The notes under the pieces are model-generated. The model was given only the letters and a program-made list of their open reading frames with translations. It was not told where the DNA came from and made no database searches. Both the position numbers and the translations under genes were made by a program. 64,000 nt of DNA from an endosymbiont of Escarpia spicata (lineage in GTDB: Bacteria > Pseudomonadota > Gammaproteobacteria > Chromatiales > Chromatiaceae), in assembly GCA_003349915.1 (NCBI GenBank), contig QFXE01000008.1, forward strand, positions 1-64,000, written 5' to 3'. This document shows, in pieces, positions 8,006-17,789 of the stretch (the first letter of the stretch is position 1; each line of letters starts with the position of its first letter).

Positions 8006-8467
8006 TTACTTCCTGCACCACTGCGCCACATCAGCCTTTAACTGATCAATGAATTGGTCTCTCTCCTCATAACTGAAATAGCGCCGTCCATGCTCTTCGC
8101 TGTAATCGTAAATGCTGCCGGCGGTTGTGTAGCTCTCCAGCCGTGAACGGGCCTCTTTGCAGCGAGCCTTGCGTTCGGCTTTTTTCTGCTGTGCTTTCTT
8201 CTTCGCCTCTTTGCGTGCCGCCCGCTCTTCACGATAGATGTCGAGCATGCGCTGCCGGGTCGCCTTCCTGTCGTTGCGGATCGGAGGTGGGGTGCCGTTA
8301 CCGGGTGAAGTACGTAACTCTATCTCCTGCCTGTTTTCGGCTACTGGGCGGTCGCTGTAGTGAGTTCGTCCCGCCTCATCCACCCATTTATAGATGCCAG
8401 CCTGGGTGCAGGGGATGATCAGCAGGCCGACAATAAAGCCGACTGTCCATTGAGAGAGATGTCCCAT
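8006..8467 (-). CDS. DUF4124 domain protein
   Basis: The 153-residue product starts with a hydrophobic signal or anchor (residues 8-22) followed at once by YKWVDEAGRTHYSDRP, the hallmark of DUF4124. The middle is strongly basic and helical (KEAKKKAQQKKAERKARCKE), and the end contains EERDQFIDQLKADVAQWC. It is probably periplasmic or membrane tethered. The biochemical role of the family is unknown. It is convergent with the diguanylate cyclase, with 25 bases between the stops. Confidence 0.8.
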   Translation of the reverse strand: MGHLSQWTVGFIVGLLIIPCTQAGIYKWVDEAGRTHYSDRPVAENRQEIELRTSPGNGTPPPIRNDRKATRQRMLDIYREERAARKEAKKKAQQKKAERKARCKEARSRLESYTTAGSIYDYSEEHGRRYFSYEERDQFIDQLKADVAQWCRK

Positions 8468-8528
8468 TTGCCTATTTCCCTATCTGCCTGATATTCAAGA
8501 TTAGCACGCCTATATTTTTTTCGGGGCA

Positions 8529-8553
8529 CAAAAAAAGGGCGCCAGAGGCGCCC
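8529..8553 (-). terminator. Rho-independent terminator of the glnK-amtB operon
   Basis: On the minus strand GGGCGCC TCT GGCGCCC is followed by seven or eight T residues. It lies about 30 bases after the amtB stop, between amtB and the DUF4124 gene. Confidence 0.85.
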
Positions 8554-8582
8554 TGAAATAGAGGGATAATCGTTATTATTCG

Positions 8583-9881
8583 TTACATACCTGAGCCGCG
8601 GGAGCCGGTGAACTCGGGATAGGCTTCCATACCGCACTCGCCGATATCCACGCCTTCATACTCCTCTTCCTCGCTGACCCGGATACCCATTACGATCTTG
8701 ATGATCATCCAAACCACAAAACTCGCACCGAATACCCAGATAAAGATCGTCAACAGGCCGACGAGCTGACCTATAAAGGTCGCGCCATCATTGGTCAGCG
8801 GCACAGCCAGCAGGCCCCACATGCCCACAGCACCGTGGACGGAGATTGCACCCACCGGGTCATCGATCTTCAGCTTGTCCAGGGTAATGATGGAGAAGAC
8901 CACCAATGCGCCACCTACTGCACCAATCAGTGTTGCCACCAACGGAGTCGGCGTGGAGGGCTCTGCGGTAATCGCAACCAGTCCAGCCAAGGCGCCATTC
9001 AGAATCATCGAGAGATCCGCCTTGCCAAACAGCATGCGTGCCACGAGCATCGCAGCAATAACACCACCGGCAGCTGCCGCATTGGTATTGAGGAAGACCA
9101 TGGCAACAGAGTTGGCGCTGGCAACATCACCCAGCTTGAGCACTGAACCACCGTTGAAACCGAATCAGCCCATCCAGAGGATGAAGGTGCCCAGGGTTGC
9201 CATCGGCATGTTGGCGCCAGGGATCGGATTCACCTTGCCGTCTGCGGAGTATTTGCCTTTTCGAGCGCCCAGCAAAAGTACACCTGCCAGGGCTGCAGAG
9301 GCACCGGCCAGGTGCACGATGCCGGAGCCGGCAAAGTCAGAGAAGCCGAAGTCATCGCCCAGGCTGAAGAGGCCAAAGACCGACTGACCACCCCAGGTCC
9401 ATGCGCCTTCCATCGGATAGATGACCGAGGTCATCACGACGGCGAAGAGCAGGAAGGCCCACAATTTCATCCGTTCAGCCACCGCGCCTGAGACGATAGA
9501 CATAGCCGTCGCCACGAACACTACCTGAAAGAAGAAATCGGAGGCATTTGAATAGACCGAATCACCAGCAAAACCGGCTTCGGCTGACTCTTTCAGCACG
9601 GTTGCGGTCAACGCATCAGCACTCTCCGCCCCATCCAGCGCAATGGCGTTCAGGAAGAGACCGCCGTCATACATGAGGTCGTAACCGACAACCAGGTAGG
9701 CGGTACAAGCGATGGCGAAAAGCGCCACGTTTTTGGTCAAAATTTCGGTGGTATTCTTGGCCCGAACCAGGCCTGCTTCAAGCATGGCAAAACCTGCCGC
9801 CATCCACATCACCAGTGCACCCATTACCAGAAAGTAGAAGGTATCGAGAGCGTACTGTAGTTCAAAAATCTGATTTTCCAT
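8583..9881 (-). pseudogene. amtB: Ammonium transporter interrupted by an in-frame TGA
   Basis: The 432-codon frame encodes a full-length Amt-family ammonium channel (GALVMWMAAGFAMLEAGLVR near the start, ASAALAGVLLLGARKGKYS in the middle, SVHGAVGMWGLLAVPL near the end). Codon 239 (9167-9165) is TGA where the conserved motif LWMG-W-FGFNGGS needs Trp; the frame is otherwise open and well conserved on both sides. This is one G-to-A change (TGG to TGA). As read, only the first 238 residues would be made, too short for a channel. It is third in the torF-like/glnK/amtB operon, 21 bases after glnK. A sequencing error is possible. Confidence 0.85.
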
Positions 9882-9902
9882 CTGCTTAACCTCTCATTTG
9901 AC

Positions 9903-10253
<351 letters not shown>

Positions 10254-10307
10254 TTAATTCGTCCGGCCCGCCAGCGGCGGGCCGTGGGTTTATGATGCAG
10301 GCCTGAA

Positions 10308-11012
10308 TTAGAAGGACTTGCTCCAGGAGACAAAGAATTTAATGTCGGAGCCATCCATGTCTGTATCCGCAAGGCTCAGGCTGACATCACCGTAGTCACC
10401 GGCGGTCTTGCTCACGTCGACCTGGTAGTGGGTGTAGTCATCATCGCTGCTGTTGGTGAAGTCATACTTGCCGACAGTACCGCCGATGCTGAAATCCTGG
10501 GGCAGGTCGAAGCTTACGCCGGCGTAGTAGTACATGTCGCCACTGACGTAGAGGCCGGTGTCGTCATCGGCTTGGCCGCTGAGGGTGTAGTTCAGACCTG
10601 CAGAGAGGAATTTCCAGCTACCGCTCAAACCGAGTTCGAGGAAATTGGAGTCTGCAGAGTCATCATAGGTGTAGTAGATCAGGCCGGCGTCGTAGCCGAA
10701 GTCGCCGATCTCTCCGGCATAACCGCCATAGAGGTCGAGTTCATAACTGACTGGGCTGGGAGTCGTTGCACCGGCGCCGTCAACAGTGCTCCAGTCGACG
10801 TTGGAAGCCCATGCGCCAGCGTAGAAACCGCTGCCGTGAGCGTAGTCCACGCCACCGGAAACAGCTGCGCCGTCATCTGTCTGAGTCACGCCGCGCCAGA
10901 TATAGTTACTTGTGACGCCAATGTTCATGCTGAACTCATTGTCCGCAACGGACAGTCCGGACATACCAAGCATTGCTGCACCGCAGGCCAAGGCGATTTT
11001 ATTCATCTTCAT
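10308..11012 (-). CDS. TorF-family putative porin
   Basis: The 234-residue protein has a signal peptide (residues 1-23, ending SVADNEFS) and then the beta-barrel pattern of the TorF putative porin family: the opening strand NIGVTSNYIWRGVTQTDDG, repeated short amphipathic strands (GFYAGAWASNVDW, YELDLYGGYAGEIGDFGYD) and the terminal strand IKFFVSWSKSF ending in Phe, typical of outer-membrane barrels. As first gene of an operon with glnK and amtB it is likely an outer-membrane route for small nitrogen compounds, which is inference from context. Codon choice suggests good expression. Confidence 0.85.
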   Translation of the reverse strand: MKMNKIALACGAAMLGMSGLSVADNEFSMNIGVTSNYIWRGVTQTDDGAAVSGGVDYAHGSGFYAGAWASNVDWSTVDGAGATTPSPVSYELDLYGGYAGEIGDFGYDAGLIYYTYDDSADSNFLELGLSGSWKFLSAGLNYTLSGQADDDTGLYVSGDMYYYAGVSFDLPQDFSIGGTVGKYDFTNSSDDDYTHYQVDVSKTAGDYGDVSLSLADTDMDGSDIKFFVSWSKSF

Positions 11013-11106
11013 ATTCGTTTCCCCACTACCTATTAAGGTTCATAAAATTAAATCAATTCAGTGCAGTGACATATGCGCTGCAACAATGGATCTCAGGCCT
11101 AGTTAG

Positions 11107-11121
11107 GCAGAAGTCGTGCCA
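11107..11121 (-). promoter_or_regulatory. Sigma54 (-24/-12) promoter
   Basis: The minus strand reads TGGCACGACTTCTGC, matching the RpoN consensus TGGCACG-N4-TTGC at all but one base, with the required GG-GC spacing. It lies 95 bases before the torF-like start codon. The product of transcription would be the torF-like/glnK/amtB operon, a classic nitrogen-controlled set. Confidence 0.75.
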
Positions 11122-11195
11122 ATCTATTATTTATAATATTTTTCAGTATGTTATGAGGTTTTATAGGATTGATTGAGTCCTGTGGAAAATCTACC

Positions 11196-11257
11196 TTGCA
11201 CCAAGATGAAGTGTGATTTGGTGTGGGGTACTACCGTGGTGCGCTGTTTTGGTGCGC
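11196..11257 (-). promoter_or_regulatory. Probable NtrC enhancer sites
   Basis: TTGCACCAAGATGAAGTGT (11196-11214) resembles the NtrC site of enteric glnA (TTGCACCAACATGGTGC) with one good half-site. GTGGTGCGCTGTTTTGGTGC (11236-11255) carries two GGTGC half-sites. They lie about 75 to 150 bases upstream of the sigma54 promoter, the usual distance for an enhancer-binding protein. Confidence 0.5.
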
Positions 11258-11463
11258 GGCTTGGTGGCGCGTGAGCTTTTGGAGTAACAGACGAGGTGGT
11301 ATATCAATATGATTCGACATTCGAATCAGCCACTTACGTCTGACCAATTAGGTCTGTTTTTTCTACAGTTCCACCCCGCCTGGCCGATTAACTGTTCCAA
11401 GCCTCTCGATCCCTGAGCGCATTTTCAGGTTTTTCGGGGAATTTGTTGTTACCGGAGAGTCGG

Positions 11464-13485
11464 ATGAATATGCGCCAGCCCTTGTACTACCTTATTGCCC
11501 TGATGGTCTCCGGACTCTCTTTCACCGGCCAGGTGATTGCAGAGACGGAATTTGCAGATCTGGAGTCGTCACTGGATGATGAGGAGCTGCTGTTTGGAGA
11601 GATTCCCTCTGTCTTCAGTGCCTCAAAATACGAACAGAAGGTGACCGAGGCACCAGCCAGGATCAGCATCGTGACCGCTGACGAGATCCAGCGCTATGCC
11701 CATCGTACGCTGATTGATGTTCTGAACACCCTGCCCGGATTCCAAACCAGCTATGACCGCACCTACAGTTATATAGGGGCCCGCGGTTTTGGCGTGCCCG
11801 GCGATTTCAATACTCGCATTCTCATGCTGGTGGATGGCCACCGTATCAACGAAAACATCTATGACGGAGTGTTGGCAGACCGGGGATTTGTCGTGGATAT
11901 CGATCTTATCGATCGGGTGGAGGTGGTGCGGGGGCCCGCCTCTTCACTCTACGGCAGCAGCGCCTTCTTTGGTGTGATCAATGTGATAACAAAACGGGGA
12001 CGCGATCTCCAGGGGGCAGAAATCTCTGCCGCTGCGGGCAGTCAGAGCAGTTACCGGGGACGTATTAGCTACGGAGAGCGGTTTGATAATGGTTTCGAGC
12101 TGTTGCTCTCGGCAAGTGGCTACGATAGTGATGGCAACGATCAGCTCTACTATGCTGAATTTGATGGTCCTGCCAGCAACAACGGCATCGCCGAGAATGC
12201 TGACGATGCCAACAACCGGAATCTCTACGCCAAGTTGTCCTACGGCGATTTCACCCTGTCCGGTGTGTATGAAGAGTATGAGAAGGGGATCCCCACGGCT
12301 TCCTACGAGACAATTTTCAATGATTCACGCACGCGGACCTGGGAAGGTCACGCCTATCTCGACCTGAAGTACCAGCACCTGATGGGGAACGGGGCCGACG
12401 TCACTGCCCGGCTGTTCTATGACGACTCCTGGTATAACGGTGATTGGACCTATGACTATGCCGATCCAGGTGATCCACCGGATGAGGTCGTGTTCAAAGA
12501 GGAAGCCGATGGCGATTGGTGGGGCGCCGAAGCCCAGGTGACTCAGGAGTTGTTCGAAAATCATCGATTGACGCTCGGAACCGAGTACCGCAACAATCTG
12601 CGTGAGAAACAGTATAACTATGATATATATGATGTCTATCAGGATCTTGATACAGACAGCTACACCTGGGCCGCCTACCTGCAGGATGAATTCCGGATCC
12701 GGGACGGCCTGATCCTCAATCTGGGTCTGCGCTACGACTATTTCTCCACCGTCGGCAGCACCATCAATCCCCGTGCTGCGGTCATCTGGACACCCTATGA
12801 GCCGACTACCCTGAAGCTGCTCTATGGTACGGCTTTCCGCGCGCCCAACTCCTATGAGCTCCATTTCCATGATGGTGGAATCGCACAGAAAGCCCCGGAC
12901 GGACTTGATCCCGAGACCATCGAGACCTATGAACTCATCCTGGAGCAGCGGTTGAATGTGAGTCTGAACCTGGTGGCCTCGGTCTATCACAACAATATTG
13001 AAGACCTGCTCGCCCTGACCACCGACCCGGCGGACGATCTGCTGGTATTCGAAAACAGTGGGGATGCCACGGCTATGGGTAGTGAACTGGAGCTGCAAGG
13101 GCAGTGGGAAAACGGTTGGTCAGGATCGGTCAGTTACTCTTATCAGCAGGCAGAAAACGCCTCGGGTGAGCGGCTGGTCAACTCCCCAAGTAATATGGCG
13201 AAACTCAATCTCATTGCCCCCCTGGCGGGTGATGATTTCAGCGCCGGTCTGGAGTTGCAGTATGAGAGCGGGCGAAAAACCCTCAGCGGTGATGAGACTG
13301 ACGGGCGCGTTATCACCAACACGACACTGTTCAGCAGGAACTGGATTCAAGGGCTGAAGGTCTCTGCCAGTATCTATAACCTGTTTGATGAGAACTATGC
13401 CAATCCGGGCTTCGAAGAGCATGCACAGGATCAGATCGAGCAGGATGGTCGCACCTTCCGCCTCAAGTTCGATTATGCACTTTAA
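11464..13485 (+). CDS. TonB-dependent outer-membrane receptor
   Basis: The 673-residue protein has a signal peptide (about residues 1-26), a plug domain (VTEAPARISIVTADEIQRYA, TLIDVLNTLPGF, MLVDGHRINENIYDG, DLIDRVEVVRGPASSLYG) and a long beta-barrel ending in GRTFRLKFDYAL. Such receptors take up large substrates with TonB energy. The plug resembles receptors of the BtuB/FepA/colicin type; the ligand cannot be told. The ATG at 11464 lies 6 bases after GGAG. The next gene starts 33 bases after the stop and encodes a periplasmic binding protein, followed by a hybrid kinase, so the receptor may serve both uptake and sensing. Confidence 0.9.
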   Translation: MNMRQPLYYLIALMVSGLSFTGQVIAETEFADLESSLDDEELLFGEIPSVFSASKYEQKVTEAPARISIVTADEIQRYAHRTLIDVLNTLPGFQTSYDRTYSYIGARGFGVPGDFNTRILMLVDGHRINENIYDGVLADRGFVVDIDLIDRVEVVRGPASSLYGSSAFFGVINVITKRGRDLQGAEISAAAGSQSSYRGRISYGERFDNGFELLLSASGYDSDGNDQLYYAEFDGPASNNGIAENADDANNRNLYAKLSYGDFTLSGVYEEYEKGIPTASYETIFNDSRTRTWEGHAYLDLKYQHLMGNGADVTARLFYDDSWYNGDWTYDYADPGDPPDEVVFKEEADGDWWGAEAQVTQELFENHRLTLGTEYRNNLREKQYNYDIYDVYQDLDTDSYTWAAYLQDEFRIRDGLILNLGLRYDYFSTVGSTINPRAAVIWTPYEPTTLKLLYGTAFRAPNSYELHFHDGGIAQKAPDGLDPETIETYELILEQRLNVSLNLVASVYHNNIEDLLALTTDPADDLLVFENSGDATAMGSELELQGQWENGWSGSVSYSYQQAENASGERLVNSPSNMAKLNLIAPLAGDDFSAGLELQYESGRKTLSGDETDGRVITNTTLFSRNWIQGLKVSASIYNLFDENYANPGFEEHAQDQIEQDGRTFRLKFDYAL

Positions 13486-13518
13486 TTGATTCCAGGCTAT
13501 CTGGTACAACCACCCGAC

Positions 13519-14424
13519 ATGGGACGTCTACGCATACTCAAGGCATTATTGCTGCTGTTGATGATGACGGCTGTTCCCGCCTTGGGAACAGAGACGCCGG
13601 TTATCGCCATCATGAGTGGCCAGGCGGTAAAACCCTACCAACAGACGGTGGAGAGTTTTAAAGCATCGCTCAAGCGGTCCCGCCCGGGAGTTGAGTTTGT
13701 CCGGCCTGATTCAGGGGGCAGTAAAAATGTGCAGCAACCGTCGGTACTGGTCTTTGCCCTCGGCACCAAAGCGGTGCGTGAGTCACTTGCGAACCTGGGT
13801 GACCGGGAGTTAGTGGCCACCATGATTCTCAGCAACAAATCGCTGAATGATTCATCCCATGCCACTGCTGTACTGCTCAAAACTTCACCCCTGAAGCAGC
13901 TGGAATGGCATCGCCGATTTCTGCCAAATGCCAGGCGAGTCGGGGTTCTCTATGACCCCAAGCGCAATCAGGACTGGGTGGATGCAGCCAAGATTGCTGC
14001 GGCCAAATTGGATCTTGAGATCGTTGCGGTTCCGGTAGAGTCGGCCAAAGAGCTGCCATCGGCATTAAAGCAATTGGGGCGCAATGCCGATAGCATTCTG
14101 GGGATAGCGGATAAAACGGTCTATTCCGGCAAAACGGCTAAAGCAGTGTTGCTCTTCTCGTTTCGCAACCGTATCCCGTTTATTGGGCTTTCGGGCGCCT
14201 GGGTCAAAGCTGGAGCACTCTACGCGCTCGATTGGGACTACCCTGAACTGGGTCGGCAATGTGCCGCTATCGCGTTGAAGATTCTCGATGGGACAAAGGC
14301 CAAAATGATCAAACCACAGTTGCCTGACAAGCGACTCTACCTGCTCAATCTGAAGACGGCAAAGCATATGAAACTGGAGATCAGCCAGGCATTGATTGAT
14401 GGGGCTTCCAAGGTTTACAAATAA
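13519..14424 (+). CDS. ABC_sub_bind-family periplasmic protein
   Basis: The 301-residue protein has a signal peptide ([18 protein letters not shown]) and the two-lobe pattern of ABC transporter substrate-binding proteins of the ABC_sub_bind family: [62 protein letters not shown] and [20 protein letters not shown]. No ABC permease or ATPase is nearby. The ATG chosen gives a proper signal peptide; a TTG upstream adds unlikely residues. Its TAA stop overlaps the ATG of the hybrid kinase by one base, so the two are translationally coupled and it probably acts as the ligand sensor for the kinase. That role is inference. Confidence 0.82.
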   Translation: MGRLRILKALLLLLMMTAVPALGTETPVIAIMSGQAVKPYQQTVESFKASLKRSRPGVEFVRPDSGGSKNVQQPSVLVFALGTKAVRESLANLGDRELVATMILSNKSLNDSSHATAVLLKTSPLKQLEWHRRFLPNARRVGVLYDPKRNQDWVDAAKIAAAKLDLEIVAVPVESAKELPSALKQLGRNADSILGIADKTVYSGKTAKAVLLFSFRNRIPFIGLSGAWVKAGALYALDWDYPELGRQCAAIALKILDGTKAKMIKPQLPDKRLYLLNLKTAKHMKLEISQALIDGASKVYK

Positions 14425-17279
14425 TGGGTGTATCGGCGATGCAGTCTAAAGGCTTTGGTCTGACAACAAAATTCAACCTGCTCTCGATCCTGCTGGTACT
14501 GCTTACCGCTGTGGCAGTCACAATCTATGAGATCGAGCGAGAGCGGGACAGCCGTTTCGAAGCACTGGTGGCGCATGGCATGGAGACGGCGGAACTGATC
14601 GCCCAATCCAGCGAATACGCCCTGTTTGCTGAAGATGAAGAGACCCTCAAAACCATCCTTACCAGCGTAAGTGATGAAGAGACAACCTACCTGGGACTGT
14701 TGCGCCCTGATAAGACGGCACTGGCAGAAAAATGGTTGGATCCGTCCCTTGAGGTACCCCCTGATTGGCAGATTGGCGGTCAGAGCGCCAATGATACGAC
14801 CGTATCCAGCACTGATGGAAGGTATATCAAGTTCCTTTTACCGGTGATGAGTACACAGAACGCAGAACTGGATGCATTTCCAACGGAGGATGAAGCCGAG
14901 TCCCCCAAACGGGAACTCCTGGGCTATGTACGCTTGGTAGTCAATACTGATCTGATGCGGCAACAGGCAACGGAGGCACTCTGGTCAGCGATCTGGGTGA
15001 CTATGCTGATTGTCGGCGTGGCAATCCTCCTGACGTTGCTGCTTACCCGAAGAATTACCCGTCCTGTCGATCAGCTGGTACAGGGCACCCAGAAGATCGC
15101 CGAGGGACATTTGGATGAACTGGTGGTAGTAACGGCAGGTGGTGAGTTGAGCCACTTGGCGGACAACTTCAATCACATGGTTAAACAGCTGCATCACTCC
15201 CGAAAGGAGGTCGAAGCGTACCAGCAGACACTTGAAAAGCGGGTAGAGGAACGCACTGAAGATCTGTTGATCGCAAAAGAGGCTGCCGAAGCCTCCAGCC
15301 GGGCCAAGAGCGAGTTCCTTGCCACCATGAGCCATGAGATCCGCACACCGATGAACGGCGTGCTGGGCATGGCGGAACTGCTGCTGGGAGGAGAGCTGAA
15401 CGACCGTCAGCGCCATTTTGCCGAGACCATCCGGCGATCGGGTGATTCGCTGCTGATGATTATTAACGACATCCTCGACTTCTCCAAGATCGAAGCCGGA
15501 AAGCTGGAACTGGAGTGCCGTGATTTCGATTTGCGTAACCTGCTGGAGGATACTGCCGAATTGCTGGCGGAACGCGCCCACAATAAGGGCCTGGATCTGA
15601 CCCCGGTGCTACCCCTCGATCCCGTGCTCATGGTGCAAGGCGATGAGAACCGGTTACGTCAGGTGTTGGTAAACCTGATCGGAAATGCCATCAAATTCAC
15701 TGAGGTGGGTGAAGTGGTGGTTCGCATGGCTAAAATCTCCCAGACAGAAGACAAGATGGCATTCTGTCTTGAGGTGACGGATACCGGCATCGGTATGACA
15801 AACGAACAACAGGCAGGCATCTTTGACTCCTTCTCCCAGGCGGATAGTTCCACCACCCGGCGCTATGGCGGTACAGGTCTGGGGCTCGCCATCTCACACC
15901 AGTTAGTGCGGCTGTTAGGTGGCACACTGGAGGTTGAGAGTGAACTGGGTAAAGGCTCCACTTTTCGTTTTACTCTGACCCTGACGCGTTCTGAATTGGT
16001 GGATGAGGGTCCGCGATTTACCCAGGAACTGCGCGGCAAACGGGTGTTGATTGTGGACGACAATGCCACCAACCGGGAGATCCTGCACAATCAGATCATC
16101 AACTGGGGGATGCTCAACGGCAGTGCGGATAATGGGGTAAAGGCCCTGGAGATGCTGCATCAGGCGGCGGAAAGAGATGAAAGCTACGATATGATCCTGC
16201 TGGACTGGCATATGCCGAATATGGATGGCATCGAGCTGGCGCGCCGCATAAACGCGGATCCGACGATTCCGGCACTTCACATGGTTATGCTCAGCTCGGC
16301 CGCTTTTGATGAAGAGGCCGCCAGGGCAGTGGGTGTGGGCATTCACCGCTATCTGAACAAACCCGTCAGACAGGAAGCGCTGTTCAATTGCCTGACTGCA
16401 GTCATGAACGCTCCGGCGCGCCCGACCGACGCTGCGGAGTCCGGCAACACCCAACAGGTGGATACAAGCCTGTTTAACGCCCGAATCCTGTTGGCCGAGG
16501 ACAACCTGGTCAACCAGGAGGTGGCCCGGGGCATGCTGGAGCTGATGGGCTGCCAGGTAACAGTGGCATCGAATGGGCAGGAGGCAGCGGAGGCAGCGCT
16601 GAATGCTGATTTTGACTTGGTTCTGATGGACTGTCATATGCCGGTCAAGGATGGTTTTAGTGCAGCAACCGAGATACGTCATCAGGAAAAGCCAGGTACA
16701 GGAAAGAGGCGTATGCCCATTATTGCACTGACAGCCAATGTGCAGAAAGGGATAGAGGATCAGTGCCGGGTCGCCGGGATGGACGATTACATGAGTAAAC
16801 CCTTCGATCAGCAGCAGTTACGGGCCGTCCTGACATGCTGGCTGGATATCGACCCGGAAAACCCCGTAGCGGATACCCAATCAGTTCCCTGTAACACGGT
16901 TGCGCCCGATGAGGATGAAGCTGTATTGCAGAGAAAGCCGTTGGATAATCTCCGGGCCAGGCAACAACCCGGAGCACCCGGCATCCTGAGCAAGGTGATC
17001 AATATTTATCTGAAGAGTTCGCCTGGCCTGCTGGAATCGATCCACAAGGCGGTCACCCAAGGTGATGGCACTGCCTTGCTGGAGGCCGCCCACAGCCTAA
17101 AGTCGAGTAGCGCCAACCTGGGTGCAGCACAATTGGCTAAAGTCTGCCGGGAACTGGAAACACTGGGTAGAGAGGGACGCACAGAAACCGCCAGCTTTTT
17201 ATTGAAACGGCTCGATACAGAATTTGAGGCCGTCTGTTCAGCATTGGCCAGCGAGTTGCTGGAGCTGGCTGGTGCCTGA
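14424..17279 (+). CDS. BarA-like hybrid sensor histidine kinase
   Basis: The 951-residue protein has TM1 (about 17-36), a periplasmic sensor region (40-185), TM2 (187-208), HAMP (209-262), a coiled coil, a HisKA domain with [15 protein letters not shown] (His304), a HATPase domain ([20 protein letters not shown]), receiver 1 with Asp594 ([12 protein letters not shown]), receiver 2 with Asp736 ([12 protein letters not shown]) and a C-terminal Hpt domain with [14 protein letters not shown] (His890). All phosphotransfer residues are present. The order is that of BarA/ArcB-type phosphorelays. Its coupling to a periplasmic binding protein and a TonB receptor suggests a ligand-sensing pathway; the response regulator target is not in this cluster. 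Confidence 0.92.
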   Translation: MGVSAMQSKGFGLTTKFNLLSILLVLLTAVAVTIYEIERERDSRFEALVAHGMETAELIAQSSEYALFAEDEETLKTILTSVSDEETTYLGLLRPDKTALAEKWLDPSLEVPPDWQIGGQSANDTTVSSTDGRYIKFLLPVMSTQNAELDAFPTEDEAESPKRELLGYVRLVVNTDLMRQQATEALWSAIWVTMLIVGVAILLTLLLTRRITRPVDQLVQGTQKIAEGHLDELVVVTAGGELSHLADNFNHMVKQLHHSRKEVEAYQQTLEKRVEERTEDLLIAKEAAEASSRAKSEFLATMSHEIRTPMNGVLGMAELLLGGELNDRQRHFAETIRRSGDSLLMIINDILDFSKIEAGKLELECRDFDLRNLLEDTAELLAERAHNKGLDLTPVLPLDPVLMVQGDENRLRQVLVNLIGNAIKFTEVGEVVVRMAKISQTEDKMAFCLEVTDTGIGMTNEQQAGIFDSFSQADSSTTRRYGGTGLGLAISHQLVRLLGGTLEVESELGKGSTFRFTLTLTRSELVDEGPRFTQELRGKRVLIVDDNATNREILHNQIINWGMLNGSADNGVKALEMLHQAAERDESYDMILLDWHMPNMDGIELARRINADPTIPALHMVMLSSAAFDEEAARAVGVGIHRYLNKPVRQEALFNCLTAVMNAPARPTDAAESGNTQQVDTSLFNARILLAEDNLVNQEVARGMLELMGCQVTVASNGQEAAEAALNADFDLVLMDCHMPVKDGFSAATEIRHQEKPGTGKRRMPIIALTANVQKGIEDQCRVAGMDDYMSKPFDQQQLRAVLTCWLDIDPENPVADTQSVPCNTVAPDEDEAVLQRKPLDNLRARQQPGAPGILSKVINIYLKSSPGLLESIHKAVTQGDGTALLEAAHSLKSSSANLGAAQLAKVCRELETLGREGRTETASFLLKRLDTEFEAVCSALASELLELAGA

Positions 17280-17370
17280 TAAGACTCCACATTTCCATAA
17301 TGACTCAACTTTTCAATATGATGAACCAAGCTGGACAAGCGCCTGACTGCCCGTTAAGGTGCTTTTTTTT

Positions 17371-17616
17371 ATGCTTGACCCGAAACTCATTGATGACTTG
17401 GCCGACCGGCTTGCTGGAAGCGTGCCGGGCGGTATCCAGATCCTGCAGGATGATCTGAAGAAGAATCTGCGTGCCACTCTGGAGGCCGGACTCGCCAAAC
17501 TCGACCTGGTGACCAGGGAGGAGTTTGATGTGCAGAGCGCTGTGCTGATCCGCACCAGAGAGAAACTCGATCGGCTGGAGACAGTTGTCCGGGAGCTGGA
17601 AGCAAAGGACGCCTAA
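17371..17616 (+). CDS. ubiK: Ubiquinone biosynthesis accessory factor UbiK
   Basis: The 81-residue protein matches the UbiK/YqiC (BMFP) family: N-terminal amphipathic helix LDPKLIDDLADRLAGSVPGG and C-terminal coiled coil VLIRTREKLDRLETVVRELE. UbiK helps assemble the Ubi complex for aerobic ubiquinone synthesis. The start MLDPKLIDD was chosen because AAGGTG lies 9 bases before this ATG; an upstream GTG adds MLFF. It stands alone between the hybrid kinase and yifB. In many gammaproteobacteria ubiK is beside yifB, as here. Confidence 0.88.
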   Translation: MLDPKLIDDLADRLAGSVPGGIQILQDDLKKNLRATLEAGLAKLDLVTREEFDVQSAVLIRTREKLDRLETVVRELEAKDA

Positions 17617-17680
17617 AATAGCCCCTGCGCGGAAACCCACCAAAGCGTAGGCACGATCAAGCGTGGTTGTCGGTTCCGCC

Positions 17681-17754
17681 AGGATGTAGGGTGTGCCGTG
17701 CGCACCATGATTGCGGTTTGTTTTGGTGCGCATGGCGCACCCTTTACACATCCT
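17681..17754. repeat. Palindromic repeat, GTAGGGTGCGCC family
   Basis: AGGATGT and ACACATCCT bound an imperfect palindrome whose arms are GTAGGGTGTGCCGTGCGCACC and GGTGCGCATGGCGCACCCT. Related copies lie at 24661, 27659, 37928 (half) and 43522. A degraded sequence of the GGATCAAGCG family precedes it (about 17647-17680). Confidence 0.85.
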
Positions 17755-17789
17755 AATTAAATTAAACCGGTATGCCAGGGAAGGTATCC

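Noticed and set aside
9165-9167. TGA in amtB as selenocysteine or genome-wide Trp recoding
   Set aside because: The position needs Trp, no SECIS-like hairpin was noticed next to it, and other genes here use TGA as stop and TGG for Trp.
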